Part shown: piece after piece, positions 45,700 to 56,045 of the stretch
How positions within the stretch are numbered: the first letter of the stretch is position 1
Layout of the letters: each line of letters starts with the position of its first letter
Origin: Parasponia andersonii
Lineage: Eukaryota > Streptophyta > Magnoliopsida > Rosales > Cannabaceae
Reading direction: 5' to 3'
Length of the DNA stretch: 64,000 nt
Assembly (NCBI GenBank): GCA_002914805.1
Contig: JXTB01000486.1
Coordinates: 162,008-226,007, forward strand
Translations under genes and position numbers: made by a program
Notes under the pieces: model-generated
What the model was told of the DNA's origin: nothing
The model's input: only the letters and a program-made list of their open reading frames with translations
Database searches by the model: none

Positions 45700-46985
45700 G
45701 GGTTTGCACTTTTCAATGGAAGATTAATTGTAGCCAATGATCCTCATCTTAGAGAGACTATTCTAATTAAGGCTCATAAGTCTAAGTTCGCAGTGCATCC
45801 TTGTAGTGCTAAGATGTACCAAGATCTGAAGAGGTAGTACTAGGCAAAAGGTAAAAAGCAAGATGTAGCTACTTTTGTGACTAAATATATAATTTGTCAA
45901 CAAGCCAAGGTAGAACACTAGAGGCCAGCTGGACTACTTCAACCTTTATCTATCCTAGAGTAGAAATGGAATAAAATCACCATAGATTGTGTTACAGGTT
46001 TACCAAGGGCTCGAAGAGAGAATGCTGTTCTTTGTGTGATAGTTGATCGGATGATAAAGACCGCTCACTTTATACTGATCAAGATTGAAATTTCACTCAC
46101 AGAACTAAGTTGTCTTTATATGGATAACATCATTCACTTACATAGGATACTATCAAGTATAGTATCTGACAGAGATCCAAGATTTACATCAAAGTTTTTG
46201 AGAGCTTTGAGAACAGAATTGAATCTCAGTACAACTCATCATTCTCAGATAAATGGCCAATCTGAGAGAATTATATAGATCCTAGAGGACGTGCTTTGCT
46301 CATATATACTAGATTTTAGTGGAAGCTAGGATGATCACTTGTCATTAGTGGAGTATGCTTGCAACAACAGCTACCAAACCAGTCTTGCTATGGCTCCATA
46401 TGAGGTTCAATATGGGAGACCATGTAGATCATCCTTGTGTTGGACTAATGTAAAAGAGCGTGTTACTCTTGGATCAGAGCTAGTACAAGATATTATTGAA
46501 AAGGTTAACAAGATCAGAGAAAGAGTCAAAGTTATTTAGAGTCACTAGAAAAGGCTATGCAAACCCTACAAGACGCGAGGTAGAGTTTGATGTTGGTCAC
46601 ATAGTATTCTTGAAAGTTACGCCAATGCGCAGAGTCATAAGATTTGGAGTTAAAGGAAAGTCAGCTCCAAGGTATATTAGACCTTGAAAAATTACTGATA
46701 GAATTGGGCCTATTGTTTATCATCTGGATCTACAACCACAATTAGGTTGAGTACACAATGTGTTCTATATTTCAATACTCAGGAAGTACATACCTGATCC
46801 ATCTCATGTTATCCAGTACATGGAAGTGCTTATCTAAAAGAATGTAACTTATGAGGAGTAACCAATTTGAATACTGGGAAAAGAGCTCAAGGTGCTTCGT
46901 AACGGAGAGATTCCTCTTGTCAAGGTTCTTTGGAAACTTGAGACCGAAATTTACGAAAAGAATCCTTATTTGTTCAACTTTCAAC
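45700..46985 (+). pseudogene. Integrase with chromodomain remnant of RT-D
   Basis: Zinc-binding start (HLRETILIKAHKSKFAVHP with following CQQAK), core with DCVTGLPRA, IVSDRDPRFTSKF and QINGQSERI (the three catalytic acids D, D, E present), then MAPYEVQYGRPCRS. The GPY-like part is HIVFLKVTPMRRVIRFG with APRYIRP. The tail (about 46745-46985) reads HNVFYISILRKYIPDPSH, ILGKELKVLRNGEIPLVKVLW, then KLETEI: the segment that should carry the chromodomain aromatic and acidic residues between LW and the final helix is deleted. Stops and frameshifts throughout. A chromodomain would tether integration to marked chromatin. Confidence 0.82.
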
Positions 46986-47042
46986 TTGAGGTTGTACTTT
47001 GATTTATAATTTGTACTCTGAATTTCAGTACGAAATTCCTTT

Positions 47043-47055
47043 AAGGATGAGAGGA
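47043..47055 (+). other. Polypurine tract of RT-D
   Basis: AAGGATGAGAGGA lies directly before TGTAAAATCC and is preceded by ACGAAATTCCTTT as in RT-A. Confidence 0.75.
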
Positions 47056-49444
47056 TGTAAAATCCTTGATTTTTAATTAAGGGTATTGTTGTCTTTTCAT
47101 AAATTGAAAAAAATGGCTGAAATTTAATTAAATTTGAAGCAGGGATCAAGCTTAAAAAATTTGTTGAGATTGCGGACAAATTTGAATTTTAAAGGACTAA
47201 ATTAAAATAAAAATTCGAAACTTGGGGTTAAATATAATTTTAAGAAGCTGGGTCATCAACCCATAAGTGACACATGTTACAAAATCCCAAGTCCCCTATA
47301 ATTCTTAACCTTTCTCTCCCTCTCACGATTTCTCTCTCCTAACCTATTTTCTTCTTCTTCCTCCTCACACCCCTTACTTCGCATCCGTCCTACTAGCCAT
47401 CAGCCCCAACCCAGGCCACGACTCTGGCCAAAAAAGCTTCCCCATATTCTGGATACGTCATTGCCGCCCCTCCCCACCAGTGTCGCACCGCCCAACCGCT
47501 GGAAATTGCATGCAAAGTCGTGGCAATCACATGCACAAACCACATGTTTTGTGGCCAAATTTTGGCGTTACAGCCATCGTGGCCGCCACCCACCATCCAC
47601 CACCACTAAATCGAAATCCAAGCTTCTTCCTACGTGGGTTGACTCTCCACCACCACAAATTTCAGGCCAAGAAGCTCCAGTGAGCCTCTAAAACTTTTTG
47701 TCATATAAAGTGGTATTTGTACAATTATTTTTCAAATGTTCATCCAATACTCATGAAACTTTAGGAGATGAAAATATGATTTAAGACAAGATGAATAGTG
47801 TGGATTTGTGGAAATTATACGGGTAGATTGACAGAAAAATTTATCTGAAATTTGTGACATTTATCTAAATATTTTCAGAAATTGGCATTTTTATACCTTT
47901 TGTAATTAGTTTCTAATTAAGCCCAAATTTGAGCTCGAGGCCTCCAAACTGAAATTGGACTTCAGAATTAGACTAAGTAAGATCAAGAGATGAGTTTTGA
48001 TATAAAACATCAATAGATTTTGAGGTGGCACGAAATCCGAGACATAAGGCTTGAGATTTCACCGCGATTTGTATGCCACGGGCTCGGTCTTGACCTGGGG
48101 CCAAAATTAATTTAACTATATGTCTAACCCAATATTTTTGGGTGCTCTGAATTCAGTGATGATCTCCGTTTCCCAATTTGAGGCTTCGTATTAAAAGTCA
48201 CCTGTCAAAGTGCGCTCACGGGATCTTGAAACAATCGTCGGAGTAATCGGTTAACCAACGGAAGAATCTACGGGCGTCGATAGCTTAGCTTAGCTATCAA
48301 GGCAAAGTAAAATCTCAATTACCAAGTTTTATACTTACTTTATTTAAAAATGTGCATTATGACCTTTCTTGAAATTATCGATTTTCATGGATTTCAATGA
48401 TTTGATTATATATTTAGTGAACTTGTGAACCATTAAGACATATTAGATTATTCTAGGATTAGTTTGTATGATTTTTTATGTAGGTTTAAAATTTTAGTTT
48501 TGGAAAAATACAACTGTTATGTTGCCCAATTTTCTATAAATCCCAGAACAATACCAAATGAGTTTTAAAGCATGATGTCCTTGATATACTTGATGCATGG
48601 TTATTACACACTCTATGATATATTGTACCTACCATAGGATCACACACTTGAGCTCCATTTTAGCATCATGGTATTTAGATTGTTGACCAGTTGTTGTAGC
48701 GCTGGGTAAGAAACCTAGGCTCCTACGCAGGATTTTCTGACACCTCTAAATAGTATTAGGATACTGAGTACCTCTGTTGAAAAGGTATTACATGACCATG
48801 ATGAAAGGATAAGAGCTCATACATATACTTGTATTTGGTTGATATATGATATGTACAACATGATGGTGATTTTGGTTTTGGTTTTGATTATTTGATTACT
48901 CATGATCTTGATTGCTTTACAAACTTATTTTATAAATGGATTTTAGAAATGTTCTAACTATGGAGGTTTAAAAAGTTGCATTCATACTAAAAAGGTAATC
49001 GAATTTCTACTGAGTATGTAAATACTCACCCCCTTTCTTTTCCCCTCTCAGGTGGTGTGCAATGTGACTTGGGTAACTCTAGAGCAGAATGATTAGGACT
49101 GGAAGATTATTACTAGTTTAATAGTTAGTAACTACTTAGTAACTCACTTTGGATTTGTAATAATATTTAAGGCTCATACTTTAGATTTAGCTTGTATTAT
49201 CTATTATGCCTACTTGTGATGACGATTGTGATGCATATGTATGTTTTATGAATATTATCAACAGTCTATGTTTAGTGGTGATCACAAACTATGAGAATTT
49301 ACAATTTAAATTATTTTTATAAATTTTTTCAAAAACTGTCATTTTTCTGCAGAATTGCAGTTTCTAAAATTTTCTAAAACAAATTATGAATTTTCACTTG
49401 TGAAATTCCTTTTCTGCCACTGGCTCGGGATTTAGGCTGTGACA
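47056..49444 (+). repeat. 3' LTR of RT-D (2389 bp)
   Basis: Starts TGTAAAATCCTTG, ends AGGCTGTGACA. Aligns with 36614-38911. GC-richer island at 47390-47690; short ORFs there on both strands are not genes. The donor-like site has become ATCAAG/GCAAAG (48301), while the acceptor-like CCCCTCTCAG (ending 49051) is kept. Confidence 0.92.
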
Positions 49445-49616
49445 ACCAAGACTTATGCAATTGTTATAACAATGACTATTTTTTTTTCACAAATATTAAA
49501 TTTTTAACTGAAATAAATCTTGCGCAAAATGCACCATTTAGTAATTATGGTTAAAAACGAGATTCGAACTCATAAAAGTAAGTAATTTTTAATTATATAT
49601 TTTATCTATGACTATA

Positions 49617-49627
49617 ATCTATTAAAA
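49617..49627 (+). repeat. Target duplication of the second SINE (left copy)
   Basis: ATCTATTAAAA here and at 49826-49836, identical. Confidence 0.8.
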
Positions 49628-49825
49628 GACGAGGTGGATTAACTCAAGTGATAAGAGCATCTACTACCTAAGATCTTGGTCCTAAATTCGAGTCACACCA
49701 GAGGTAGGCATGAAAGCCTATTATCCCTAATCGGATAGGGTGAGAATTAGGTAGTAATAAGTATTTTTTTTTAATTTGTAATAAATAGACGTCATTAGTT
49801 AAACCCCATTTTTAAAAAAAAAAAA
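49628..49825 (+). mobile_element. SINE (tRNA-derived, 198 bp)
   Basis: Bounded by an 11-bp perfect duplication, with an A tail at 49814-49825. A-box-like TGGATTAACTCAAGTG and B-box-like AAATTCGAGTCACACC are spaced as in RNA polymerase III promoters. The 3' part (GTCATTAGTTAAACCCC) resembles the SINE at 16010. Confidence 0.78.
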
Positions 49826-50370
49826 ATCTATTAAAAAACTAATAATTTGTGACAGAAAAAAAAATATTTCTATAACAATTACATAAGTTATTACTATATA
49901 AATTAACCGTGCACGAGACAAAATGATAGAACAGATATAATTTGAAACCATTCCTGTACTTAACGCTTTTAAACATGGTAATAAATTGATAAGAGGCGAC
50001 GAGCTCAAGAGGGGGCCCGATTCTGAGGTGTTACAAAATACAGAGGTTGGGACATTCCTGTCACTGATGTCATGGCATAGTGATATATACCGTAGTACGT
50101 TAGGCACAGTGGTATAGTCGCTGTCAAGGACTAGAGAATACTCGTTAGTTAGTTCTTTATTACTTCTTGGATTTCCATTATTAATCTTTTTTTTTTTTTC
50201 AATTTTTTATTGACTCGTGATCCATTAAAATATATCTCAAAAGATAAACTCAATGGAAAGCGAAAATTATTCAAAGTAATACTAATTATTATAAGTCGTG
50301 GAGGAATTCTTTTTCATTTTCGTTCTTTATTTGTAAAGTTAAGTTGCAAGCCCAAAGCTAAAAAATTTGC

Positions 50371-50536
50371 CCAACCAAAATATATTATATATAGGTACTA
50401 ATATATTATATATAAGCATCGATCCGATTAATATTATTTTTTTAAAAATTTTCCCAACCAAAATATTTTATATATAGGTACCAATATATTATATATAAGC
50501 ATCAATCTAATTAATATTATTTTTTTATTTATATAT
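50371..50536 (+). repeat. 83-bp AT-rich tandem duplication
   Basis: Unit one 50371-50453 and unit two 50454-50536 share CCAACCAAAATAT, ATATATTATATATAAGCATC and TTAATATTATTTTTTT with a few substitutions. A partial third copy (TATATATAAGTATCAATTTA) follows. Confidence 0.8.
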
Positions 50537-50726
50537 AAGTATCAATTTAGCTAATGAAAATTTCATATATATATATTGTTTTAAAAAAATATAAAAAAAA
50601 ATTTAATTTAACGGATAAAAATTTGACATATATATTTTTTTTATTATAAAAAATAAAAAAATAATAATAATACAAGTATTTTCGTACACTCCCTTATTAG
50701 CTCACTATATATCGCTAATACCTACC

Positions 50727-50838
50727 TAAAAAAAATACTATTGGCAACCTTATATATAATACCAAATATATGTCTCGTTATACGTAGTTATATTTGTATA
50801 TATATATATAGGTTGCCAATCTAATAGGTATTTTTTTT
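50727..50838. repeat. Hairpin-forming inverted repeat, possibly a tiny MITE
   Basis: ATTGGCAACC (50740-50749) and GGTTGCCAAT (50811-50820) are perfect complements, extended imperfectly outward by matching A and T runs and TACCTA-like text. The loop is AT-rich. Confidence 0.55.
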
Positions 50839-51050
50839 CTTTACCTATATATAGGTATTTTTTTTTAACCATTGAATCACTATTAGATGGTGATCCAATA
50901 GCTATAATAAAATGCATAAAAAACGGGCATTATTAATAATACGGACATTATTAATAATGCATTATCTCTCTTATTTTTTACAATAAAAAAATATTTATAT
51001 TAAATTTTTGTTGATGAAATTGATAAAAAAAAAAAAAAAAATACCTGCCC

Positions 51051-51068
51051 ATATATATATATATATAT
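51051..51068 (+). promoter_or_regulatory. AT repeat acting as possible TATA region
   Basis: Nine AT dinucleotides 28-45 bp before the ATG of the UGT gene. The place would leave a very short leader, so it may be only a microsatellite. Confidence 0.3.
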
Positions 51069-51095
51069 CCTCGTTAGCCCAAAAGATTAAGCAAA

Positions 51096-52554
51096 ATGAA
51101 GAAATGGGCAGAACTGGTTTTCATCCCTTATCCGGGTATCAGCCACCTTGAATCAACGGTGAAGATCGCCAAGCTCATCGTCGATCGAGACGATCGTCTC
51201 TTCATCACGGTGCTCGTCATGAAACAAACATCTCTCACCGACCTAAACGCACAAACCAATGACGTCATCGTCTCCGCCGCGTCGGAACGAATCAAGTTCG
51301 TCGAGCTCTCGCCTTACGACCACAGCCACCCAGGTAAGTTTAAGAGTGTTTTACTCAAAACTCAGAAACCTAACGTCAAGAACGTCACCACCGAGATCGT
51401 CCGGTCCGGTTCAAGTCGACCCGACTCGCCTCGGCTCGCCGAGTTCGTCATCGACATGTTCTGCACGACCATGATCGACGTAGCCAACGAGTTCGGGGTT
51501 CCTACGTACGTGTTTTACACTTCCGGGGCGGGTTTTCTTGGCCTCATGTTCCATCTCCAGGAACTACACGACGAGCATCGGGTGGACCCCACTGAGTTGC
51601 AGAACGATCCGGATGCTGAGTTAGTCGTCCCGTGTTTCGTTGAGAGGGTTCCCACCAGTGCCTTGCCGTACGCGGCCGTGGCCGAGGGCTGGGCTTCGTT
51701 GCTGATCCACAATACTAGGAGGATGAGAGAGGCCGAGGGTATTATTGTAAATTCGTTCTTGGAACTGGAATCTCATGCGGTCATTTCCCTGTCCAATGGT
51801 AAATTTCCGTCATTGTATCTCGTGGGACCCATACTCAACTCTACTGATGGTGGTGGCCAGATCTTGCTAGGCGACCAGTTTTCAGATTTCATCACGTGGC
51901 TTGACGATCAGCCTCCTCTGTCGGAGGTATTTCTGTGCTTCGGGAGCATGGGATACTTCCGTGAGGATCAGGTGAAAGAGATCGCCTGTGCCCTTGCGCA
52001 AAGTGGACACCGATTCCTGTGGTCCCTACGCAGGCCCCCACCGATGGATAAGACCTTAGTTTAGCATTACCAAGTGATTATGCTGATCCAAGCGAAATGT
52101 TACCGGAGGGTTCCTTGATCGGACGGCTGGGAGAGGGAAGGCCATAGGGTGGACCCCGCAGGTGGATGTCCTGGCCCATCGAGCAATTAGTTGGTTCGTG
52201 TCGCATTGTGGTTGGAACTCGGTGCTAGGGAGCCTATGGTTCGGCGTCCCCACAGCCACGTGGCCCGTTTATGCGGAGCAATATTTGAATGCGTTCCAGT
52301 TGGTGAAGGAATTGGGAATTGCGGAGGAGATAAAGTTGGATTTCAAGAGTGGCTTTTATATTGAGAGCGAAAGAACTGTTTTGGGAGCTCAAGAGATAGA
52401 GGGAGGGACTAGGAGGTTGATGGAGGATGGTAATGAAATAAGGAAGAGGGTAAAAGAGATGAGTGAGAAGAGTAGAAAGGCTGTGATGGGGGTTGGGTCC
52501 TCGTACTCTTCTTTGGACCGTCTGATCTGCGATGTTGTTGAAAATCTTCCTTAA
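51096..52554 (+). pseudogene. UGT71-type UDP-glycosyltransferase, full length but twice frameshifted
   Basis: Family-1 glycosyltransferase for small acceptors (flavonoid, phenolic or hormone type in UGT71). The first frame (51096-52064, 322 codons) has the N-terminal acceptor domain: LVFIPYPGISHLES with catalytic His17, [20 protein letters not shown] with Asp120 matching the partner Asp, then VFLCFGSMGYFREDQVKEIA and HRFLWSLRRPPP. It stops at 52062-52064. The next segment ([15 protein letters not shown], from 52067) is in another frame, and after a second one-base loss near 52110-52120 the PSPG box runs from about 52150 ([23 protein letters not shown]) to a stop at 52552-52554. Two one-base deletions explain all frames. 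In the PSPG box the Glu after HCGWNS, which holds the UDP ribose, is Gly (GGG at 52228-52230). Intronless. It is a paralogue of the relic at 13494. Real pseudogene is likely; sequencing error could explain the shifts but not the Gly. Confidence 0.88.
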
Positions 52555-52665
52555 TTCGATTGCTAAAAGAGTTATATATTATGTATTCAGTCAATTACCA
52601 GCTAGAAAAAAAAAAATGTCAATTAGCCAAAAATTCTACTAGTCACGTTACATCATTATTATCCT

Positions 52666-53367
52666 TGTTGTGCGGTCTAAAATCCTATATATTGGTCAAT
52701 ACCAAAAAAAAAAAGTTGACCAAGTGAATATGTCAGGTTGCATAAGAAAGAGTTAAGTACGACCTCTTTCGAAAGAGTTAAGTGTGACCTCTACCGTATA
52801 AGTTAGTGCGACCTCCTCCAAACGAGTTAAGTGCGACCTCCACAACATAAGTTAGTGCGACCTCCTCCGAACGAGTTAAGTGCGGCCAGAATGAAAACGA
52901 AACTAGATTAGGCTTCGTCAAACGGGTAACCTACAAAGAAAGGGAAACAAAAGTTTCTCTTTAGAGATCGACCAGTCATCTCATTTAAGTGATTACCTAG
53001 TTATATTGTTACTCAAATTATATTGCCCGATTATACAGTTACTCATTCTCACAATTGGGAAACATTGAGCTATCCTCACCTATATAAAGGGAGTTCAATG
53101 TTTCAGAGGGGGATTTTTTATCTTTGAAATCTTTTGAGAACCTTTTAAACTCTTGCTTCTTCTCTCCGGACAACACATTTGCAATTTTGAGCTCTTGTAA
53201 TTCTCCAAAAAACAGTAAAAAATAGTGGAGGTAGGCTCATCTTTTTTGGGGCTGAACCACTATAATATTCTTGTCTCTTTGTTTGCTTTGATTAATTAAC
53301 CTTTTTCACACACATGCCACATTTTGCAATTTTTCCAAATTTATTGTTGACAAAACCTCCGTCAACA
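52666..53367 (+). repeat. 5' LTR of RT-E (702 bp)
   Basis: Starts TGTTGTGCGGTC and ends CCGTCAACA. Contains five consecutive units of a 24-25 bp repeat built on GTGCGACCTCC and GAGTTAA (52749-52886). A TATATAAAG near 53092 could be the LTR TATA box. Confidence 0.93.
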
Positions 53368-53369
53368 AT

Positions 53370-53387
53370 TGGCACTAGAAGGAGGGC
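53370..53387 (+). other. Primer binding site of RT-E
   Basis: TGGCACTAGAAGGAGGGC two bases after the LTR, the usual place. The tRNA is not assigned. Confidence 0.7.
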
Positions 53388-53404
53388 TATTCCGGTAGAA
53401 AATT

Positions 53405-55164
53405 TTGTCTATTCCGCTTCTTTCAACAATAGCAAACACCAAAAACACTACCAGAAATACCGGAACTAGCCAAAATCATCCCCAAAGTACCGCTGCTGCA
53501 CAAGTAGATCCTGCTCAAAATCAGCCTGCCGTGACCGCACCGGAAAATATTGTCCAGCGACAGGATCGCATGGAGGAAGCACTTGTTAACCTTCAGCAAA
53601 TTACAAGTCAGATTAATGACTCTCTACGACGACTTGCTGTGAGACAGATGCTAACTCCACCATAGTACAAACGTCCCAGAGAACGTCCCACTCAACAACC
53701 TGAGAGAGAAATTCAGATCCTGGAAATAGGGAACTGCGACCAACCTAAAGCCCGGCAGGAGCATCGAGGAGATTATATCTCCAAAGGAAAAGGCAAGGTC
53801 GCAGACTTGCCTCTAGTATCTGGTACTGAAAGTTTGAGTACTGATCGTGATTGTGGGCAACCTTTCCGGAGAACAACCATCAATCGTGATTATCAAGACA
53901 ATGAGCAAAAATGGCAATCGAGGAGTGTCTTTGAAAGGATCAGCAGGGAATCTCGACAGAATCCTACAGACCTGAGACAACATCTTAATCAGCGACGTAG
54001 TCAGGAGCGATCCACATCGCATCACAACGACCAAAGCCGATCTCGTCACACTGTTTTATTAGAATCCCTAAGGTTGCAGCACACCCTACCTAACCAACCT
54101 GCCTTATATCGTGACAATGATCAGAGGCCACTCCTACCACCAATAAGAGAGAATGTTCTCCCTCTGAACGTCGATGTTCATAATCTGAGGATTGCTTTAG
54201 ATGCACTTGCTGGTTGGGATGATGAGCTCGTTGATGGGTATCGTCAATCGCCATTCAGCGAGGAGGTTCGAGCTGCCGCCTTACCTGCTGGATTTAAACT
54301 TCCCACCATAAACACTTTTGATGGGAAAACTGATCTGCAGGACCATATGGATCACTTCCGCGACCTGATGGAACTTTATCGTGTTGATGATCTCGCATGT
54401 TGTAGATACTTTGCTGTAACTCTCACAGGAGCGGCGAAGAAGTGGCTCCGAGGACTCAAGTCTGGTTCAATCTCATCCTGTCAACAGCTTCAGACTGCAT
54501 TCTTGAGGCAATTCCATGCCGCAAAGAATTTTACTGTTCCACTGGTAAGTCTGTCTACTATTCAGCAAGGCCCAGAGGAAACTCTACGATCTTACTTAAA
54601 TCGTTTTACCTCAGAGTTGGCAAAGGTCAATAACCCACCTGAGGGAGGAGTCTTAACTCTAATGATAGCTGGGGTACGACCAGAAACTAAACTATGGGAA
54701 GAGTTACTAGAGCAAGAATGCAGAACCCTTGAAGACTTCTATCGAAGAGTTGGTCAACGTCTAAGGATAGATTCTGCACGCAAAAAACTTAAGACGACAA
54801 AGGGAGGAGGAAAGGATGTTGCAAAGATGCGACAACAAACAACAACAATAATAATAAGAAGTCGAATAAAAGGAGTAATGAACAATCGACTGAGAAGTAG
54901 CCCAAACAGAAAAAACAGGAGATTCCAAGAGCTCCCATGAGGTTCAATAATTATACTGAATTAAACGCACCCATAGATCATATCTATGCAGTCACAAACC
55001 AACAGGAGCGGTATCATCAACTAGAGCCTATGAAAAGAGATAGAGCGAGGTGCGACTCCAACAAGTTTTGTTGGTATCACAATGACATTAGACACAATAC
55101 TAATAACTGCTTTGCCCTGAAAGATGAGATCGAAAGATTGATTAAAGAAGGGCAGCTGTGGTAG
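53405..55164 (+). pseudogene. gag of RT-E
   Basis: One frame runs 53405-54940 with a single TAG at 53663-53665. N-terminal coiled region (NIVQRQDRMEEALVNLQQ), an Arg/Ser-rich basic linker, NVDVHNLRIALDALAGW, then the retrotransposon gag domain at about 54310-54700 (INTFDGKTDLQDHMDHF, FAVTLTGAAKKWLRGL, RSYLNRFTSELAKV). Near 54800 one base is lost or gained; the true frame then continues at 54937-55164 with HIYAVTNQQERYHQL and a zinc-knuckle-like FCWYHNDIRHNTNNCFALK. ATG at 53405 is the first in frame after the primer site. Gag would build the particle that packages the element RNA. Confidence 0.88.
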
Positions 55165-55895
55165 TACTTTAAATAGAATAATGAAAGGCAAGAAGAAAAC
55201 CGACAGCGACCTCCAGAAATTCAGCGCGAGGTGCGAACTATTTTTGGAGGACCGCACATTAGGGGAGATTCAAAGAGAGCACAGGATAGGTATGCACGAG
55301 AAGCTCGGCAGCAGCCGTTGACCAACGTCATATACCTTGAACAGCGACTACGAAAGCTTCAGTGAGTATCGGATATGGATATTACCTTCACGGATCAAGA
55401 TGCGAGGGAAGTCCATTATCCACATAATGATGCGTTGGTCATAAAGATCAATTTTGGAAGCACACAATTATGGCGAGTATTGGTCGATAACAAAAGTACT
55501 GTTGACATCCTGTATTACGACGCCTTTAAAAAGATGGGGTTGAATGAAAGTGACCTAAAGCCTACCTTCACTCCACTCTACGGATTCACTGGTAACAGCA
55601 TAATGCCTATGGGTATGATTGAGTTAATGGTCAACGTTGGAACCTATCCTAGGTTTCAACTATAATGACCCAATTCTTAGTTGTAGATTGCCCCTCTGCA
55701 TTCAATGTTGTATTGGGAAGATCGACACTGAGGGAACTTCGAGCAGTAACATCGATCTATCATCTCGCTCTGAAATTCCCGACTCAACAAGGAGTAGGCG
55801 AGGTGCGTGGCAACCAATATGATGCGAGGACTTGTTATAACAACTCTTTAAAGCTCGCAGCAAAAGATGCAACACCTCGTAAAATGATGGTCTAA
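55165..55895 (+). pseudogene. Protease region of RT-E pol
   Basis: 55375-55665 contains VHYPHNDALVIKINFGS, LWRVLVDNKSTVDILYYDAF and PLYGFTGNSIMP; 55665-55895 continues with CPSAFNVVLGRSTLREL. The catalytic Asp is kept but the Gly of V-D-N-G-S is Lys, which should inactivate the enzyme. A repeated codon block ETSVEASG-type follows at 55905-55985 (three near-identical units), also seen in RT-C (33110-33180) as Ser/Asp-rich text. Confidence 0.83.
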
Positions 55896-56045
55896 CTACA
55901 AAAAGAAGCGTCAGGCGAAACGTCGGTCGAAGCGTCAGGCAAAACGTCGGTCGAAGCGTCAGGCGAAACGTCAATCGAAACAACAAGTGAAGACCTCGAC
56001 CCTCGAGAAATCGATGGAGAGGTAAAAACTGGACCCATTGAGGAC

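Larger units (their letters stand above)
36614..49444 (+). mobile_element. RT-D: Tekay-like chromovirus (Ty3/gypsy) with nested solo LTRs
   Basis: LTRs 36614-38911 and 47056-49444, flanked by the perfect duplication ACCAA (36609-36613 and 49445-49449). A degenerate initiator-Met primer binding site, gag, protease, RT, integrase and a chromodomain-like C-terminus follow in the plus direction. Polypurine context and LTR architecture match RT-A and RT-B, and the integrase C-terminal GPY/chromodomain text suits the Tekay lineage. The interior is interrupted between gag and protease by a copia-like solo LTR that itself contains a gypsy solo LTR (40170-44521). The RNase H region and part of the chromodomain are deleted. 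Confidence 0.93.
49837..51050. other. AT-rich upstream region of the second UGT gene
   Basis: No gene recognised. It holds the 83-bp tandem repeat at 50371-50536, a hairpin at about 50727-50838 and homopolymer runs. Two open frames (49799-50107 minus, 50210-50401 plus) lack any motif I know. Confidence 0.45.

Noticed and set aside
47393-47691. Three overlapping frames rich in His, Trp and Pro
   Set aside because: Same LTR island in RT-D; not conserved in 36890-37180.
49981-50130. Less AT-rich patch that could be a coding fragment
   Set aside because: No frame gives recognisable protein and no repeat structure surrounds it.
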